A stretch of DNA of 44,216 nt from Herbidospora mongoliensis (GCF_001570545.1 NZ_BBXD01000034.1:1-44216); one strand, 5' to 3'. Shown: positions 35,220 to 43,720, numbered from the stretch's first letter. The notes: a model not told the origin generated them from the letters alone. Program-made: numbers and translations.

Positions 35220-35476
35220 TGTTTGATGGCCAACTGGGTGCTGATCCGTCGCGTGCGCCAGATCAGCCCTGGATCAGGTCGAAGACGCTCGCAAAGTGCC
35301 TGGCGCTCAGCTGTGGCTGCGCCCATCACACGCCGGAAGACGGACACGGTGGCTTTGCCGGCGACTGTGCCGTTGTCGAGCCGGCGCCACATACCCGCCG
35401 CCTTGCCCACGTCGCAGACTCGCGCGGGCTGCGCGCCGATGACGCCGAAGACGTGCAGGCGGCTTCCAGCGAAGCG

Positions 35477-36871
35477 CTACTTCATCGGCTGGCAGGGCGG
35501 AGTCTGGAACACCACACCGTCGAGGAAGTTGCCGAACGCCCCTCCACCTGCGGACGACACGGCCTGGAAGGAGAACCGCGTCGTGGTCTGCCCGGCCGGG
35601 ACCACATAGGTTCCGGTGTACTGGCGCCAGGCGGTGTTGTCGGTGGCGATGTCAGGCGAGGTCGCCCCGGTCGGGGTCTGGGCCACGGTCGCGCCGGGGG
35701 CGCCGATCAGGACGTGCATGACGTCGATGCCTGCGCGGCCCCGGTGCCACATCGACCAGGTCATCACGGTGCCGGGCACGGTCGGCACGTCCTGGTAGAG
35801 CGCGGACGGCTCGTTGGCGTTCAGTTCGGCGAACTGCTGGCCATCGGCCGAGGGCACGCCCTGGAAGCCGCTGCGCCAGATCTCCAGCATTCCGTCAGAG
35901 GCGGTGGTGCGCCAGCCGGCGGCCGGGTTGGTGGCCGCGTCGGGGATGTCCCATCGAGCCGAGGCGACGTAGGGAGCCTCGAAGCTGCCGTTGGCCAGAG
36001 TGATCGGGTTGGTGACACAGGTGACCACGACGGTGACGGTCGCGGTGCTGGTGCCGCAGGGCGTGCTGATCGTGTAGGTGAACGTGTCGGTCCCGCTGAG
36101 CCCCGCCGGAGGCGTGTAGACGATGCCATTGCCGGAGATCGTCGCGGTGCCGTTGGCGGGCTTGCCGACGGCGGTGATCGTCGCACCGGAGCCGGTGTCG
36201 TTGGCCAGGACCGGGATGGTGACCGCCGTGTCCTGTCTGGTGGTGGCGGTGTCGTTGACGGCCGTGGTCGGTGAGATGGACTGTCCGCTGACGATCTGAA
36301 TCGGCGGCGCCGGGGTGTTGCCGCCGAGCTGGCCGGGGAAGGCGACGACGCTGCTGATGCCGCTCGGGCGGATGGTCATGCTGCGGCCGACGGTGCCCTG
36401 CTTGACCTGGAAGGTGATGACCTTGGGGGCGGGGTCGGTCTTGGTGCCCGGCGACGGAATCGTCAGGGTGTTGCCGCCGATGGTGCCCGCGCCCGACTGG
36501 CTGACCACGTCGGCGTTGGCGAGCAGCGAGGAGATGTCCCAGGTGGTGGTGTAGCTGCGCACGAGTCCAGGCCACTTGGCGGTGCTGTGCGCCAAGCGGA
36601 GAGTGAAGGTCGAGCCGGGTGCGATCTGGCCGCCCCACAGCGCGGGCGTGGTGTCCACGGCCACGTTCCCGTTGCCGAGCTGCATGCCGATGATGTTCTT
36701 CCAGTAATAGTTCACCGGGTAGGCCGCCTGGCCCTGCCGTACACAGGAAGCGACGTTGTTCCGCACGCCCGGTGCCGCACCGGCGGTCCCGGTGGCCATG
36801 ACCTGCGCCGCCGACGCGGTGACCAGGGTGAGCAGGGCGGCGGTGAGGGCAGATGCGCGCCGTTGTGACAT
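35477..36871 (-). CDS. Secreted protein with cadherin-like/Ig domain and C-terminal carbohydrate-binding-like domain
   Basis: 464 residues from ATG 36871. The signal peptide covers about 1-33 ([20 protein letters not shown]). Residues 40-200 form a beta-rich domain ([20 protein letters not shown]). Residues 205-290 form a cadherin-like/Big_9-type domain ([46 protein letters not shown]). Residues 295-460 resemble a CBM/DUF642-like jelly-roll ([49 protein letters not shown]). No membrane or wall anchor is seen; it is presumably released or bound to glycan. It adds to the extracellular set of the neighbouring surface locus. Confidence 0.75.
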   Translation of the reverse strand: MSQRRASALTAALLTLVTASAAQVMATGTAGAAPGVRNNVASCVRQGQAAYPVNYYWKNIIGMQLGNGNVAVDTTPALWGGQIAPGSTFTLRLAHSTAKWPGLVRSYTTTWDISSLLANADVVSQSGAGTIGGNTLTIPSPGTKTDPAPKVITFQVKQGTVGRSMTIRPSGISSVVAFPGQLGGNTPAPPIQIVSGQSISPTTAVNDTATTRQDTAVTIPVLANDTGSGATITAVGKPANGTATISGNGIVYTPPAGLSGTDTFTYTISTPCGTSTATVTVVVTCVTNPITLANGSFEAPYVASARWDIPDAATNPAAGWRTTASDGMLEIWRSGFQGVPSADGQQFAELNANEPSALYQDVPTVPGTVMTWSMWHRGRAGIDVMHVLIGAPGATVAQTPTGATSPDIATDNTAWRQYTGTYVVPAGQTTTRFSFQAVSSAGGGAFGNFLDGVVFQTPPCQPMK

Positions 36872-37056
36872 CAACAGAAAGCTCCGTTCCGATAGATCAA
36901 CTCGGCCGGGACACTACTGCAAGCGATCTTGAAATCACCGACAGCGACATCATCGAGATCTTCGTGTCGCACGCGTGGCAACGCGGGAGTGCTTCCGCGG
37001 AGGGCGGCCTGCAGTCATCTGCCGGTTCCTCGACCTGCGCCGGCCTTGGTGCTGGT

Positions 37057-37410
37057 CTACTCCGCTTGGGTGATGGTGAAGGCGGCCGACTCCTGCGTGT
37101 TGGCCTTGAAGGGGTCGTCGGTCTCGTAGTCCACGGTGACCGTGCCTGGCCGGTCGGTGGGGACGGTGATGGAGTAGCGCCCGTCCGGGCCGGTGGTGAT
37201 CTCCTGCGAGAAGGTCTCGGAGCCGTCGTGCTCGATCTTGACCGTCAGCGGGACCTCAGCGAGCGGCTGCCATCCCCCGCGCGGGCGCCACCTGGCCAGA
37301 CCCGACACCACCAGCGGCTCGCCCTGGTCGACCTGGTCGGCGCTCAGCTTCATCCGCAGCTGGGTCGGCGACTCCTTGGCGGTCACCAGGACGATGTCCG
37401 AGGAATTCAT
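37057..37410 (-). pseudogene. C-terminal Ig-like domain fragment of a secreted protein
   Basis: 117 codons: MNSSDIVLVTAKESPTQLRM, then a beta-sandwich with GEPLVVSGLARWR, PLTVKIEHDGSETFSQEITT, GPDGRYSITVPTDRPGTVTV and ESAAFTITQAE. There is no signal peptide, although the domain type is extracellular. Just upstream, in a frame shifted by one base, FTTTLSGTGSFAVT ends in a stop at about 37446, and the text SDPALPGYL joins to the fragment. So the 5' part was lost, and the 58-bp repeat sits at the break (37496-37553). Probably not functional. Confidence 0.55.
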
Positions 37411-37495
37411 CAGGTAGCCGGGGAGCGCGGGGTCGCTGTTGTTAGGTGACCGCGAAGGAGCCGGTGCCGGAGAGTGTGGTGGTGAAGTCGGCGCC

Positions 37496-37553
37496 CCTTC
37501 GGGGCGGCTGTCACGGGTCGTTTCTCATTTCTACGGGGGGACGACCCCCCGAA
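37496..37553. repeat. 58-bp dispersed repeat, copy 2 (partner 33798-33855)
   Basis: See copy 1. This copy borders the truncated Ig-like gene. It is followed by GATCCACAAGTAGGGCCA, which resembles GATCCGCAAGTGGGCCA at 34096-34112, a second short shared segment near copy 1. Confidence 0.85.
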
Positions 37554-37793
37554 GATCCACAAGTAGGGCCAGTGGAATTCGTTCTGGGGCGAAGAGCGGT
37601 CGAGAATCGCAAACAGTACCCGCCACTCAATGACCGGCCTTCATTCGCGACACCTGGATGCTTAAGGACCTTCCGAACCTCCATCAGGCCCGGACCGCTT
37701 CAGCTGCGTGACATCGGAGTCGGGAATTGCCCGCAGGGACGTGTCGGGCCGGCGTTCAAAGAATCCCAAGGGCGCCAGGCTTAGCTGCAAGGG

Positions 37794-38666
37794 TCAGCGG
37801 CGATGACGGTTCAGGCATGGGACGCTTCGCAGCAGCAGGACGAGTGGCGCGCAGCCGAGCAGCGCGAACGCGGTGAACGGTGCCACCACGGAGAGCGAGG
37901 CGACCGGCGACAGCGGATCGGCCCGGTGGCCGAACCACTGGTCGGTGGCGATCGTGAGGCTTTCGAGCACCCACATGGTCAGGTACGCCCCGCCGGCCAG
38001 GAGTCCCCACGGCTTGCGCTGCCAAAGCCACCATGCGCTCACGGCGGCGAAGGGCAGCCACAGGGCCAGGTCCTGGACGTATACCGGGCTGGTGGTCATC
38101 TCGGTGCCGCGCAGGAACGGCGCGTGCGCCGCGTCGCCCAGCGCGGGGATGATGGCACGCAGCCAGACCAGCGCGTTGATCGCGATGACCGCCCACATGT
38201 AGACCGCCACAGGGCGGGCCGGTGTGCCGGGGGTCATGACCGCGACGTCCACGTGAGCGGCCAGGGTCGCGATGGTCGCCGCGGCCAGTGCGAGCATCGC
38301 GACGTACAGCAGGAACAGCGGGTTGAAGGGGGTGGCGAACAGCAGCATCACCGCGTTGTAGGCCAGATAGGCCGCTGTGCCGAGCCACACGATGATCGCG
38401 CGGCCGGAGCCTCGATAAGCCAGTGCCATCGCCCCGAGCAGGATCGGCAGGCCGACGACGAGCATGACCAGGGCGGTGCCGCGCGCGGAACCGTTCATCA
38501 CGTCCGGGCCGGACAGCACTCCGGGCAGGAAGAACGTCGGCGCGCACCCGGCGGCGACGGCGACGGCCAGCAGCACCGACACCGCATAAGGGGCGCGTTG
38601 CGATGGTCCCGCACGGGGCGGGCCACCGGCGAGGTTGTCTGGCATGGCGTGTGTCGGGCCGATCAT
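37794..38666 (-). CDS. Multispanning membrane protein, unknown function
   Basis: 290 residues from ATG 38666 (GAGGA 8 nt upstream). At least seven hydrophobic segments, for example YAVSVLLAVAVAAGCAPTFF, LVMLVVGLPILLGAMALAY, LFLLYVAMLALAAATIATLA and VVAPFTAFALLGCAPLVLLL. No transporter signature that I recognise. It follows the small membrane gene at 38677 by 10 bp and is probably co-transcribed with it. Its position beside the DevR/DevS-like genes suggests redox or hypoxia regulation (inference). Confidence 0.75.
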   Translation of the reverse strand: MIGPTHAMPDNLAGGPPRAGPSQRAPYAVSVLLAVAVAAGCAPTFFLPGVLSGPDVMNGSARGTALVMLVVGLPILLGAMALAYRGSGRAIIVWLGTAAYLAYNAVMLLFATPFNPLFLLYVAMLALAAATIATLAAHVDVAVMTPGTPARPVAVYMWAVIAINALVWLRAIIPALGDAAHAPFLRGTEMTTSPVYVQDLALWLPFAAVSAWWLWQRKPWGLLAGGAYLTMWVLESLTIATDQWFGHRADPLSPVASLSVVAPFTAFALLGCAPLVLLLRSVPCLNRHRR

Positions 38667-38676
38667 GGCGTGGTCC

Positions 38677-39081
38677 TCAAAGTGGGGGTACAGCCGTAGG
38701 TCCTGTGCACGCAGGGTCGATGGGCAGCTGTCTTCTCCGGCGTCGCAGGTTCCGGGCATGGAGCAGGACGGCCGTGATGATCAATGGCACGTGGATGACC
38801 GGGAGGTTGTGTGCGAGCCACTTCGGCAGGTAGATGTCGGTGACGGGAGCGCCGTCGCCGCCCAGCGGGACGGTCAGCTGGGTCAGCGGGCAGCGCGCCC
38901 CGTTCGCCAGGAAGATCGCGCTCTCACCGGCGACGACGGCACCGGCGATGGCGGCCCGCCGGTCGGAGCGGCCCGCGGCGCCGGAGTAGAGCAGGTACAT
39001 CATGCTCGACTCCACCGACAGCCAGATGAGCGTGTGCACGGCTTTGAGCGCGCGCAACGCCGTGGGGTGGGCTCTTCTCAT
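38677..39081 (-). CDS. Small membrane protein, unknown function
   Basis: 134 residues. Transmembrane segments are at about 12-33 (AVHTLIWLSVESSMMYLLYS), 42-60 (AAIAGAVVAGESAIFLANG) and 93-113 (NLPVIHVPLIITAVLLHARN). A conserved-looking loop GARCPLTQLTVPLGGDGAPV lies between the last two. The ATG overlaps the stop of the preceding frame (ATGA), and the next membrane gene follows after 10 bp. I recognise the general type from actinobacterial genomes but no function. Confidence 0.75.
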   Translation of the reverse strand: MRRAHPTALRALKAVHTLIWLSVESSMMYLLYSGAAGRSDRRAAIAGAVVAGESAIFLANGARCPLTQLTVPLGGDGAPVTDIYLPKWLAHNLPVIHVPLIITAVLLHARNLRRRRRQLPIDPACTGPTAVPPL

Positions 39082-39398
39082 GCGGACGCTGCGACGATCA
39101 TGTCGGCGGCTATTCGCTCAGCCCAGGCGTCGATGGCGTCCCCGTCGCGGAAGTCGCCGTCGGCGACGTGCAGGGCCGCCACCACCGCGCGCTCGCCGAA
39201 GCCGAGCCGGTGCCGGTCCAGGCGGCCGGCGAAGACGCGGTGCTCGCGCGCCTGAGTGGCGGTGAGGATTGCGTCGATGTCGGCCTGGTCCTCATTCGGC
39301 CTGGGCGGATCGCCGATCGGACCGCTGGAGGAGAATCCCGGCGTACGTTCTGATTCGCGCTGCCTCAACCTGGTGGTAGACGTCGCGTACCCGGTCAT
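39078..39398 (-). CDS. Hypothetical protein, possibly a fragment joined to a response-regulator remnant
   Basis: 106 codons from ATG 39398. The C-terminal 75 residues (NEDQADIDAILTATQAREHR, FGERAVVAALHVADGDFRDG, DAIDAWAERIAADMIVAASA) have good codon bias and end in an ATGA overlap with the next gene. Upstream in the same frame is IRVFLVE, the beginning of a DevR-like gene (see 39399-39530), so the 5' end is chimeric. No family recognised. It may be the tail of a real gene that lost its start in the duplication. Confidence 0.4.
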   Translation of the reverse strand: MTGYATSTTRLRQRESERTPGFSSSGPIGDPPRPNEDQADIDAILTATQAREHRVFAGRLDRHRLGFGERAVVAALHVADGDFRDGDAIDAWAERIAADMIVAASA

Positions 39399-39530
39399 CG
39401 AACTCGCTCGCTCCACGAGAAAGACACGGATCGCGCCGCCCAAGCTTCGTCCCGTTCGGTAGAGGCGAAGATCCCCGCCGTGGGCCACCCGCGGGCGGCC
39501 TACGGCGGATGTCCTCACTTCAGGATCGGG
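39399..39530. repeat. Duplicated DoxX-end/response-regulator-start junction, copy 1 (partner 43528-43700)
   Basis: On the forward strand, GAGAAAGACACGGATC (39418-39433) and GTAGAGGCGAAG (39460-39471) recur in the same order at the start of the intact DevR-like gene (43529-43544 and 43578-43589). The adjoining DoxX 3' end (TCGGGTTGGCGCGGACGACC) corresponds to TCGGGTGGGCGCGGACGGCC at 43645-43664. Spacing is similar (about 85 and 93 bp). So one block was copied; here the DevR part is only a stub. Confidence 0.65.
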
Positions 39531-40084
39531 TTGGCGCGGACGACCGGCGTACGTCCCCACATCCGTCCGATGCCGAGGGTGTCACCGGCGTTGGACAGGG
39601 CCAGGCCAGCCAGGACGACGGCGTAGATCAGGTGCTCGTCGATGATCGGGTTGGTCGCCAGGGGCAGTTCGGCCGCCCACATGAAGACCATCAGGAGGCC
39701 ACCGGCGATCGCGGCGATGCGCAGTCCGGCGCCCAGGATGAGGGCGGTGCCGATGCCGAGCAGGCCGAGCATGAACAGCCAGTCGACCCATCCCTGTCCG
39801 GCCAGGCCGGAGAAGAACCCGCCGAGCGCGTTCTCGCCGGTGCCCTTGAGGAAGCCCGTGGTGGGGCTGCCGCCGGAGATCCAGGCCTTGTCGGCGGCGG
39901 TGGCCAAGCCCCAGCCGAACGTCTTGTCCAGGAACGCCCACAGGAAGATGAAGCCGAGCCCGATCCGGGCGACGGCCCAGACGTAGTCCACGGGCCGGGA
40001 CGCGCGGTCGTCGGCGGCGGATGTCCTGCCGGATGTTCTGCCGGGGTGGATGTGCGCGGTCGGCGGTCCCTTGGTGGTGGCCAT
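39515..40084 (-). CDS. DoxX/TQO-small-subunit-like membrane protein
   Basis: 189 residues from ATG 40084 (AGGGGACC upstream). Residues 1-35 are a polar N-terminus. The remainder has four hydrophobic segments with family features: VARIGLGFIFLWAFLDKTFG, WISGGSPTTGFLKG, WLFMLGLLGIGTALILGAGL and GLLMVFMWAAELPL. It ends GRMWGRTPVVRANPILK. DoxX-type proteins work with redox enzymes at the membrane (thiosulfate:quinone oxidoreductase subunits, oxidative-stress complexes in mycobacteria). A C-terminal remnant of a close paralogue lies upstream of the response regulator at 43637. Confidence 0.8.
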   Translation of the reverse strand: MATTKGPPTAHIHPGRTSGRTSAADDRASRPVDYVWAVARIGLGFIFLWAFLDKTFGWGLATAADKAWISGGSPTTGFLKGTGENALGGFFSGLAGQGWVDWLFMLGLLGIGTALILGAGLRIAAIAGGLLMVFMWAAELPLATNPIIDEHLIYAVVLAGLALSNAGDTLGIGRMWGRTPVVRANPILK

Positions 40085-40202
40085 GGCCGGTCCCCTTCGG
40101 TGCTGCTGTCGGTGGTGCTCCCATCTCCAGCACACCAATGTCCGCACCATGAGCGTCAGTGCTGTACGGCTCGATTCCTCAGTCCTTGGACCCTGACCTG
40201 GC

Positions 40203-40255
40203 GGGACCTTCGGCAGGGACGGGCAGAACAGCCGACCACCGGGGACCTTTGGCCC
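40203..40255 (+). promoter_or_regulatory. Two DevR-box-like sites upstream of the PNPOx-like gene
   Basis: GGGAC-CTTT-GGCCC at 40242-40255 has the 5-4-5 layout of the DosR/DevR box (GGGAC-N4-GTCCC) with one mismatch. GGGAC-CTTC-GGC at 40203-40214 is a weaker partner 39 bp upstream. The stronger site ends 15 bp before ATG 40271. A DevR-like regulator is encoded 3 kb away. Inferred from layout only. Confidence 0.45.
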
Positions 40256-40270
40256 TAAGCAGGGCATCTC

Positions 40271-40708
40271 ATGCCTACCAGGCTGAGCGGTATGCGATTC
40301 GATTCGGCGGGGATGCAGGTGCTCTCGCGGGAACAGTGCCTGTTCCTGCTGGCTCATTCGGCGATCGGGCGGGTCGTCTTCACCGATCAGGCGCTGCCGG
40401 CGGTGCAGCCCGTCACCTTCTGCCTCGACGGTGCGAACATCGTCATGCGGACGACCGCGGGCTCCCGGCTCGCCGTCGGGACACGCGACAACGTGGTGGC
40501 TTTCGAAGCGGACGACTTCGACGTGGCGCTGAGTGCGGGCTGGTCTGTCTCGGCGGTGGGACATGCCCGCGCCGCCGCCGACCCAGAAGAGATCACCCGG
40601 CTCGGACGGCTGCCGCTCAAGATCTGGACCCCCGGCGTCAGCGGGCATTTCATCGTGATGACCACCGACCGGATCTCCGGGCGGCGCATCCCCGTCCCGG
40701 CGCTCTAA
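40271..40708 (+). CDS. Pyridoxamine 5'-phosphate oxidase-fold flavin-binding protein
   Basis: 145 residues. The split-barrel pattern has VLSREQCLFLLAHSAIGRVV, FTDQALPAVQPVTFCLDG, IVMRTTAGSRLAVGTRDNVV and FEADDFDVALSAGWSVSAVG, ending ITGR-like DRISGRRIPV. Family members bind FMN, F420 or heme. In actinomycetes they are frequent members of the DosR-type dormancy regulon. ATG 40271 has AGCAGGG upstream; ATG 40292 is possible. It converges with the histidine kinase gene (5-bp gap). Confidence 0.85.
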   Translation: MPTRLSGMRFDSAGMQVLSREQCLFLLAHSAIGRVVFTDQALPAVQPVTFCLDGANIVMRTTAGSRLAVGTRDNVVAFEADDFDVALSAGWSVSAVGHARAAADPEEITRLGRLPLKIWTPGVSGHFIVMTTDRISGRRIPVPAL

Positions 40709-40712
40709 GTTG

Positions 40713-42413
40713 TCAGTTGAGCGGGACCGTCCACACCAGCCGGGTGCCGCCCTCGGCCGGTGAGTCCGCGGTGAACGATCCGCCCAGGCGCTCGCCCCGT
40801 TCGCGCATGTTGCGCAGACCACTGCGGTGACCCTCGGGGGACAGGCCGACGCCGTTGTCGGTGACGACGAGCGTGACCTCGCCGCCGGCCACCTCCACCA
40901 GGACGCCGGCCGCGGAGGCCTTCGCGTGCCGCAGCAGGTTCGACAGCGCCTCCCGCAGGACGGCGAGGAGCTGCTCCGCGACCGGTTCGGGGACCGTGTT
41001 GTCCAACGGGCCCTCCATCAGCAGGCCGGGCATGAAGCCGAGATGGCCGCGCGCCTCCTGCGTCAGGGCCATGACGCGCGCCCGCAGACCAGGGTCGGCG
41101 TCGGTGAGCGGGGGCTGCAGGCCGAAGATGGTGGAACGGATCTGCCGGATGGTCTCATCCAGCTCGTCGATCGCGTGCCCCATCCGCGCGGTGGCGTCCG
41201 CGCCGTCCACTGCCGGGCGTACGCTCATCAGCGTCATGGCGACCGCGAACAGGCGTTGGATGACGACGTCGTGCAGGTCCTTGGCGATGCGGTCGCGGTC
41301 TTCCAGCAGGAGCAGGCGTTCTGCGTCCTTGCGCGTCTCGGCCAGTTCCAGGGCCAGGGCGGCCTGCCCGGCGAAGGCGTGCAGCATGAGCAGTTCGGCG
41401 CGGCTGAAGGGGGCGCGGCCGATGCGCTTGAACAGCGACAGCACGCCGCGCACCGATCCGGGGGCGCCCAGCGGGACGGCCGCCTCCGGGCCCACGGTCA
41501 GATGATCGGCCATGACCTTGTGCAGATCCCCGGTCGCCAGATCGGTGACCATGGCCGGAGCGCCGCTGCGGTAGACGCCGCCCGCCAGGGACGTGTCCAT
41601 CGCGGTCCCCGTGCCGACCAGGCGCTGCGCGCCGGGGCCGTCGGCGATCGTCACGTGCAGGACGTCGTCGTTCTGCGATGGGAGCAGGATGGCGGTGATG
41701 TCGGCGCCGGCCATCTGGCGCGCCCGGAGAGCCACCTCGACCAGGACCTGCTGGACGTCCCGCCCGGACAGCAGGCTCGTGGTCACCGCGGCGGAGGCCT
41801 GCAACCAGGTCTCCCTGCTGCGGCTCTCCTCGTACAGGCGGGCGTTGGCGATCGCGACGCCTGCGGCGGTGGCCAGGGCGATGACGATCGCCTCGTCCTC
41901 CTCGTCGAATTCCGCGCCGCCGCGCTTCTCGGTGAGGTAGAGGTTGCCGAACACCTCGTCCCGCACCTTGACCGGGACGCCGAGGAACGAGCCCATGGGC
42001 GGGTGGCCCGGCGGGAAGCCGTGTGACTCGGGGTGGTCGGAGATGCGGGCCAGGCGTAGCGTCTGCGGCCGCTTGATCAGCAGGCCGAGCAGGCCCAGGC
42101 CGTGTGGCCAGTGCTCGATGGCGGCGATCTCCGGTTCGGTCAGCCCGACGGGGATGAACTGGATGAGCGTGTCCCCCTCACCGACCACACCGAGCGCGCC
42201 ATAGGCGGCGTCGACCAGAGTGGTGGCGGTCTCCACGATGCGGTGCAGCACGGTCTCCAGATCCAGGTCGCTGCCGACCAGGACGACGGCGTTCAGCAAC
42301 GCGTGCACCCGGTCGCGGGTGGACAGCACCGCTTCGAGCCGGTCGCGCAGCTCCAGCAGCAGCTCACCCAGCCGCATGTCTGGAATCAGGCCGCGCGACC
42401 CGTCGGGGCTCAT
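40713..42413 (-). CDS. GAF-GAF histidine kinase, DevS/DosS-like
   Basis: 566 residues. GAF-A covers about 50-200 (SDLDLETVLHRIVETATTLV) with the motif HGFPPGHPPMGSFLGVPVKV, where the His of GHPPM (His137) corresponds, as far as I can align from memory, to the heme ligand of mycobacterial DosS. GAF-B covers about 215-365. The HisKA_3 dimerisation box is LLEDRDRIAKDLHDVVIQRL with the phospho-acceptor His in KDLHD. The HATPase_c domain has LREALSNLLRHAKAS (N box), VTDNGVGL (G1) and GLRNMRERGERLGG (G2). It probably senses O2, NO, CO or redox state and phosphorylates the response regulator encoded two genes upstream in the same operon. Confidence 0.92.
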   Translation of the reverse strand: MSPDGSRGLIPDMRLGELLLELRDRLEAVLSTRDRVHALLNAVVLVGSDLDLETVLHRIVETATTLVDAAYGALGVVGEGDTLIQFIPVGLTEPEIAAIEHWPHGLGLLGLLIKRPQTLRLARISDHPESHGFPPGHPPMGSFLGVPVKVRDEVFGNLYLTEKRGGAEFDEEDEAIVIALATAAGVAIANARLYEESRSRETWLQASAAVTTSLLSGRDVQQVLVEVALRARQMAGADITAILLPSQNDDVLHVTIADGPGAQRLVGTGTAMDTSLAGGVYRSGAPAMVTDLATGDLHKVMADHLTVGPEAAVPLGAPGSVRGVLSLFKRIGRAPFSRAELLMLHAFAGQAALALELAETRKDAERLLLLEDRDRIAKDLHDVVIQRLFAVAMTLMSVRPAVDGADATARMGHAIDELDETIRQIRSTIFGLQPPLTDADPGLRARVMALTQEARGHLGFMPGLLMEGPLDNTVPEPVAEQLLAVLREALSNLLRHAKASAAGVLVEVAGGEVTLVVTDNGVGLSPEGHRSGLRNMRERGERLGGSFTADSPAEGGTRLVWTVPLN

Positions 42414-42441
42414 ATGCGGAGTGTGGCACCTTTTCCGGTGA

Positions 42442-42867
42442 TCAGAGCGAGCCGATCCGGCGGCCGGTGATCCGCAGGGGCACGATGCGGACGTAGTGGT
42501 CGCGCTCGCCGCCGGCCCACGATTTGAAGTGCGGCCGGGTCTCGGCCTCATCCGCGTGGTGGGCGGGCCCCTGGATCAGGACGCTCCAGCCCTGGTGCGC
42601 GGTCTTGTCGATCTCGTCCACCTGGAAGGCGATCCTGATGTCCAGGCCTTTGATGCCGGTGCGCAGGTCCTTGTCCATCGCGCCGCCCGGACGGGTGCGG
42701 AAGACGATCGCGCCGTCGACGATCCGGTAGTTCACCGGGAGGACGACCGGCCCCGTGGCGCTGCCGAAGGCCACCCTGCCGACGCCGCCGGGGGAGATGA
42801 GCCGCAGGCACTCCTGCTCGCCGAGCTCTTGGAGGGCGGCGCTGGTCACGTTCGCGGTCTGGGCCAT
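42442..42867 (-). CDS. Second pyridoxamine 5'-phosphate oxidase-fold protein
   Basis: 141 residues from ATG 42867 (GGAAG 7 nt upstream; a start 12 nt earlier is also open). Pattern: LGEQECLRLISPGGVGRVAF, VVLPVNYRIVDGAIVFRTRP, GIKGLDIRIAFQVDEIDKTA, HQGWSVLIQGPAHHADE, RIVPLRITGRRIGSL. It has the same family as 40271-40708 but clear divergence. It sits between the response regulator and kinase genes on one transcript (36 and 28 bp gaps), so it is made together with the two-component system and may report redox or bind the flavin involved (inference). Confidence 0.87.
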   Translation of the reverse strand: MAQTANVTSAALQELGEQECLRLISPGGVGRVAFGSATGPVVLPVNYRIVDGAIVFRTRPGGAMDKDLRTGIKGLDIRIAFQVDEIDKTAHQGWSVLIQGPAHHADEAETRPHFKSWAGGERDHYVRIVPLRITGRRIGSL

Positions 42868-42902
42868 GAGATCTTCCATTTCTGATCGTTTGCGGGGGCG
42901 GA

Positions 42903-43544
42903 TCAGTCGTGGCGCTCGGCCGATAATCGGGCGGCCAGGGCGGCGACCTGCGTGCGGCGCTGCATGTCGAGCTTGCCGAGCACGGAGGAGACGTAGTTCT
43001 TCACGGTCTTCTCCGCCAGGAACATCCGCTCACCGATCACCCGGTTCGTCAGCCCCTCTCCGATCAGCTCCAGGACATGCTGCTCCTGAGGGGTGAGTGC
43101 GGCCAGCGGGTCGCGCCGGACGGCCTGGTCACGCAGCCGGCTCAGCATCGCGGCCGTCGTCTGCGGGTCCAGCAGGGACTGCCCGGCCGCCACCGTACGG
43201 ACCGCGCCGACCAGGTCGGAGCCGTGGATCTGCTTGAGCACATAGCCGGCCGCGCCGGCCAGAACCGCCTCGAACAGGGCGTCGTCGTCGGCATAGGAGG
43301 TCAGCATGAGGCAGGCCAGCCCAGGCGTGCGGCTGCGGACCTCCCGGCAGACCTCCACCCCGCTGCCGTCCGGCAGGCGTACGTCCAGAACGGCGACATC
43401 AGGCCGGGCGGCGGGAATGCGGGCCACGGCCGAGGCGGCGGTGCCCGCCTCGCCGATGACCTCGATGTCGTCCTCGGCCTCCAGCAGCGACGCGACGCCG
43501 CGCCGGACGACTTCGTGGTCGTCAACGAGAAAGACACGGATCAT
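42903..43544 (-). CDS. NarL/DevR-family response regulator
   Basis: 213 residues. The receiver domain has the acidic pair in VFLVDDHEVVRRGV, phospho-acceptor Asp54 (VAVLDVRLPDGSG) and the conserved Lys in GAAGYVLKQI. The C-terminal LuxR-type HTH is LTPQEQHVLELIGEGLTNRV, IGERMFLAEKTVKNYVSSVL. The KTVKNYVSS sequence is close to mycobacterial DevR/DosR. First gene of the operon with the PNPOx-like protein and the kinase. The upstream 90 bp also exist at 39430-39520 in a duplicated remnant. Confidence 0.92.
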   Translation of the reverse strand: MIRVFLVDDHEVVRRGVASLLEAEDDIEVIGEAGTAASAVARIPAARPDVAVLDVRLPDGSGVEVCREVRSRTPGLACLMLTSYADDDALFEAVLAGAAGYVLKQIHGSDLVGAVRTVAAGQSLLDPQTTAAMLSRLRDQAVRRDPLAALTPQEQHVLELIGEGLTNRVIGERMFLAEKTVKNYVSSVLGKLDMQRRTQVAALAARLSAERHD

Positions 43545-43636
43545 ATTGTCGAAGCTATGCGGCTTTCGTCCGGTTCAGTAGAGGCGAAGGCCCCTGCCGA
43601 AGGCCACATTCACCGGCGGCCTTCGGGCCGGCGTCG

Positions 43637-43720
43637 TTGAGCATCGGGTGGGCGCGGACGGCCGGGATGCGGTTCGACATGCGGCCGACGGTGTCGTCGG
43701 GATCGGGCTACACGAGCACA
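43637..43720 (-). pseudogene. DoxX-like C-terminal remnant
   Basis: The reverse strand reads DPDDTVGRMSNRIPAVRAHP followed by MLND, which corresponds to the end of the intact DoxX-like protein (GDTLGIGRMWGRTPVVRANP, then ILK). No transmembrane segments remain upstream, since the MerR-like gene ends at 43764. It is the relic of a DoxX gene that once preceded the response regulator. Confidence 0.6.

Noticed and set aside
35081-35410. Reverse frame across the 38-bp palindrome
   Set aside because: It reads through the palindrome and has no recognisable domain; better explained as non-coding.
40175-40200. DevR box in front of the DoxX gene (AGTCCTTGGACCCT)
   Set aside because: The half-sites point the wrong way (GTCC...GGAC, where GGAC...GTCC is expected), so it does not match the box.
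40159-40830. Forward frame of 223 codons overlapping the PNPOx-like gene
   Set aside because: The overlapping frame 40271-40708 has clear PNPOx-fold motifs; this one has only Arg/Pro/Gly-rich shadow composition.
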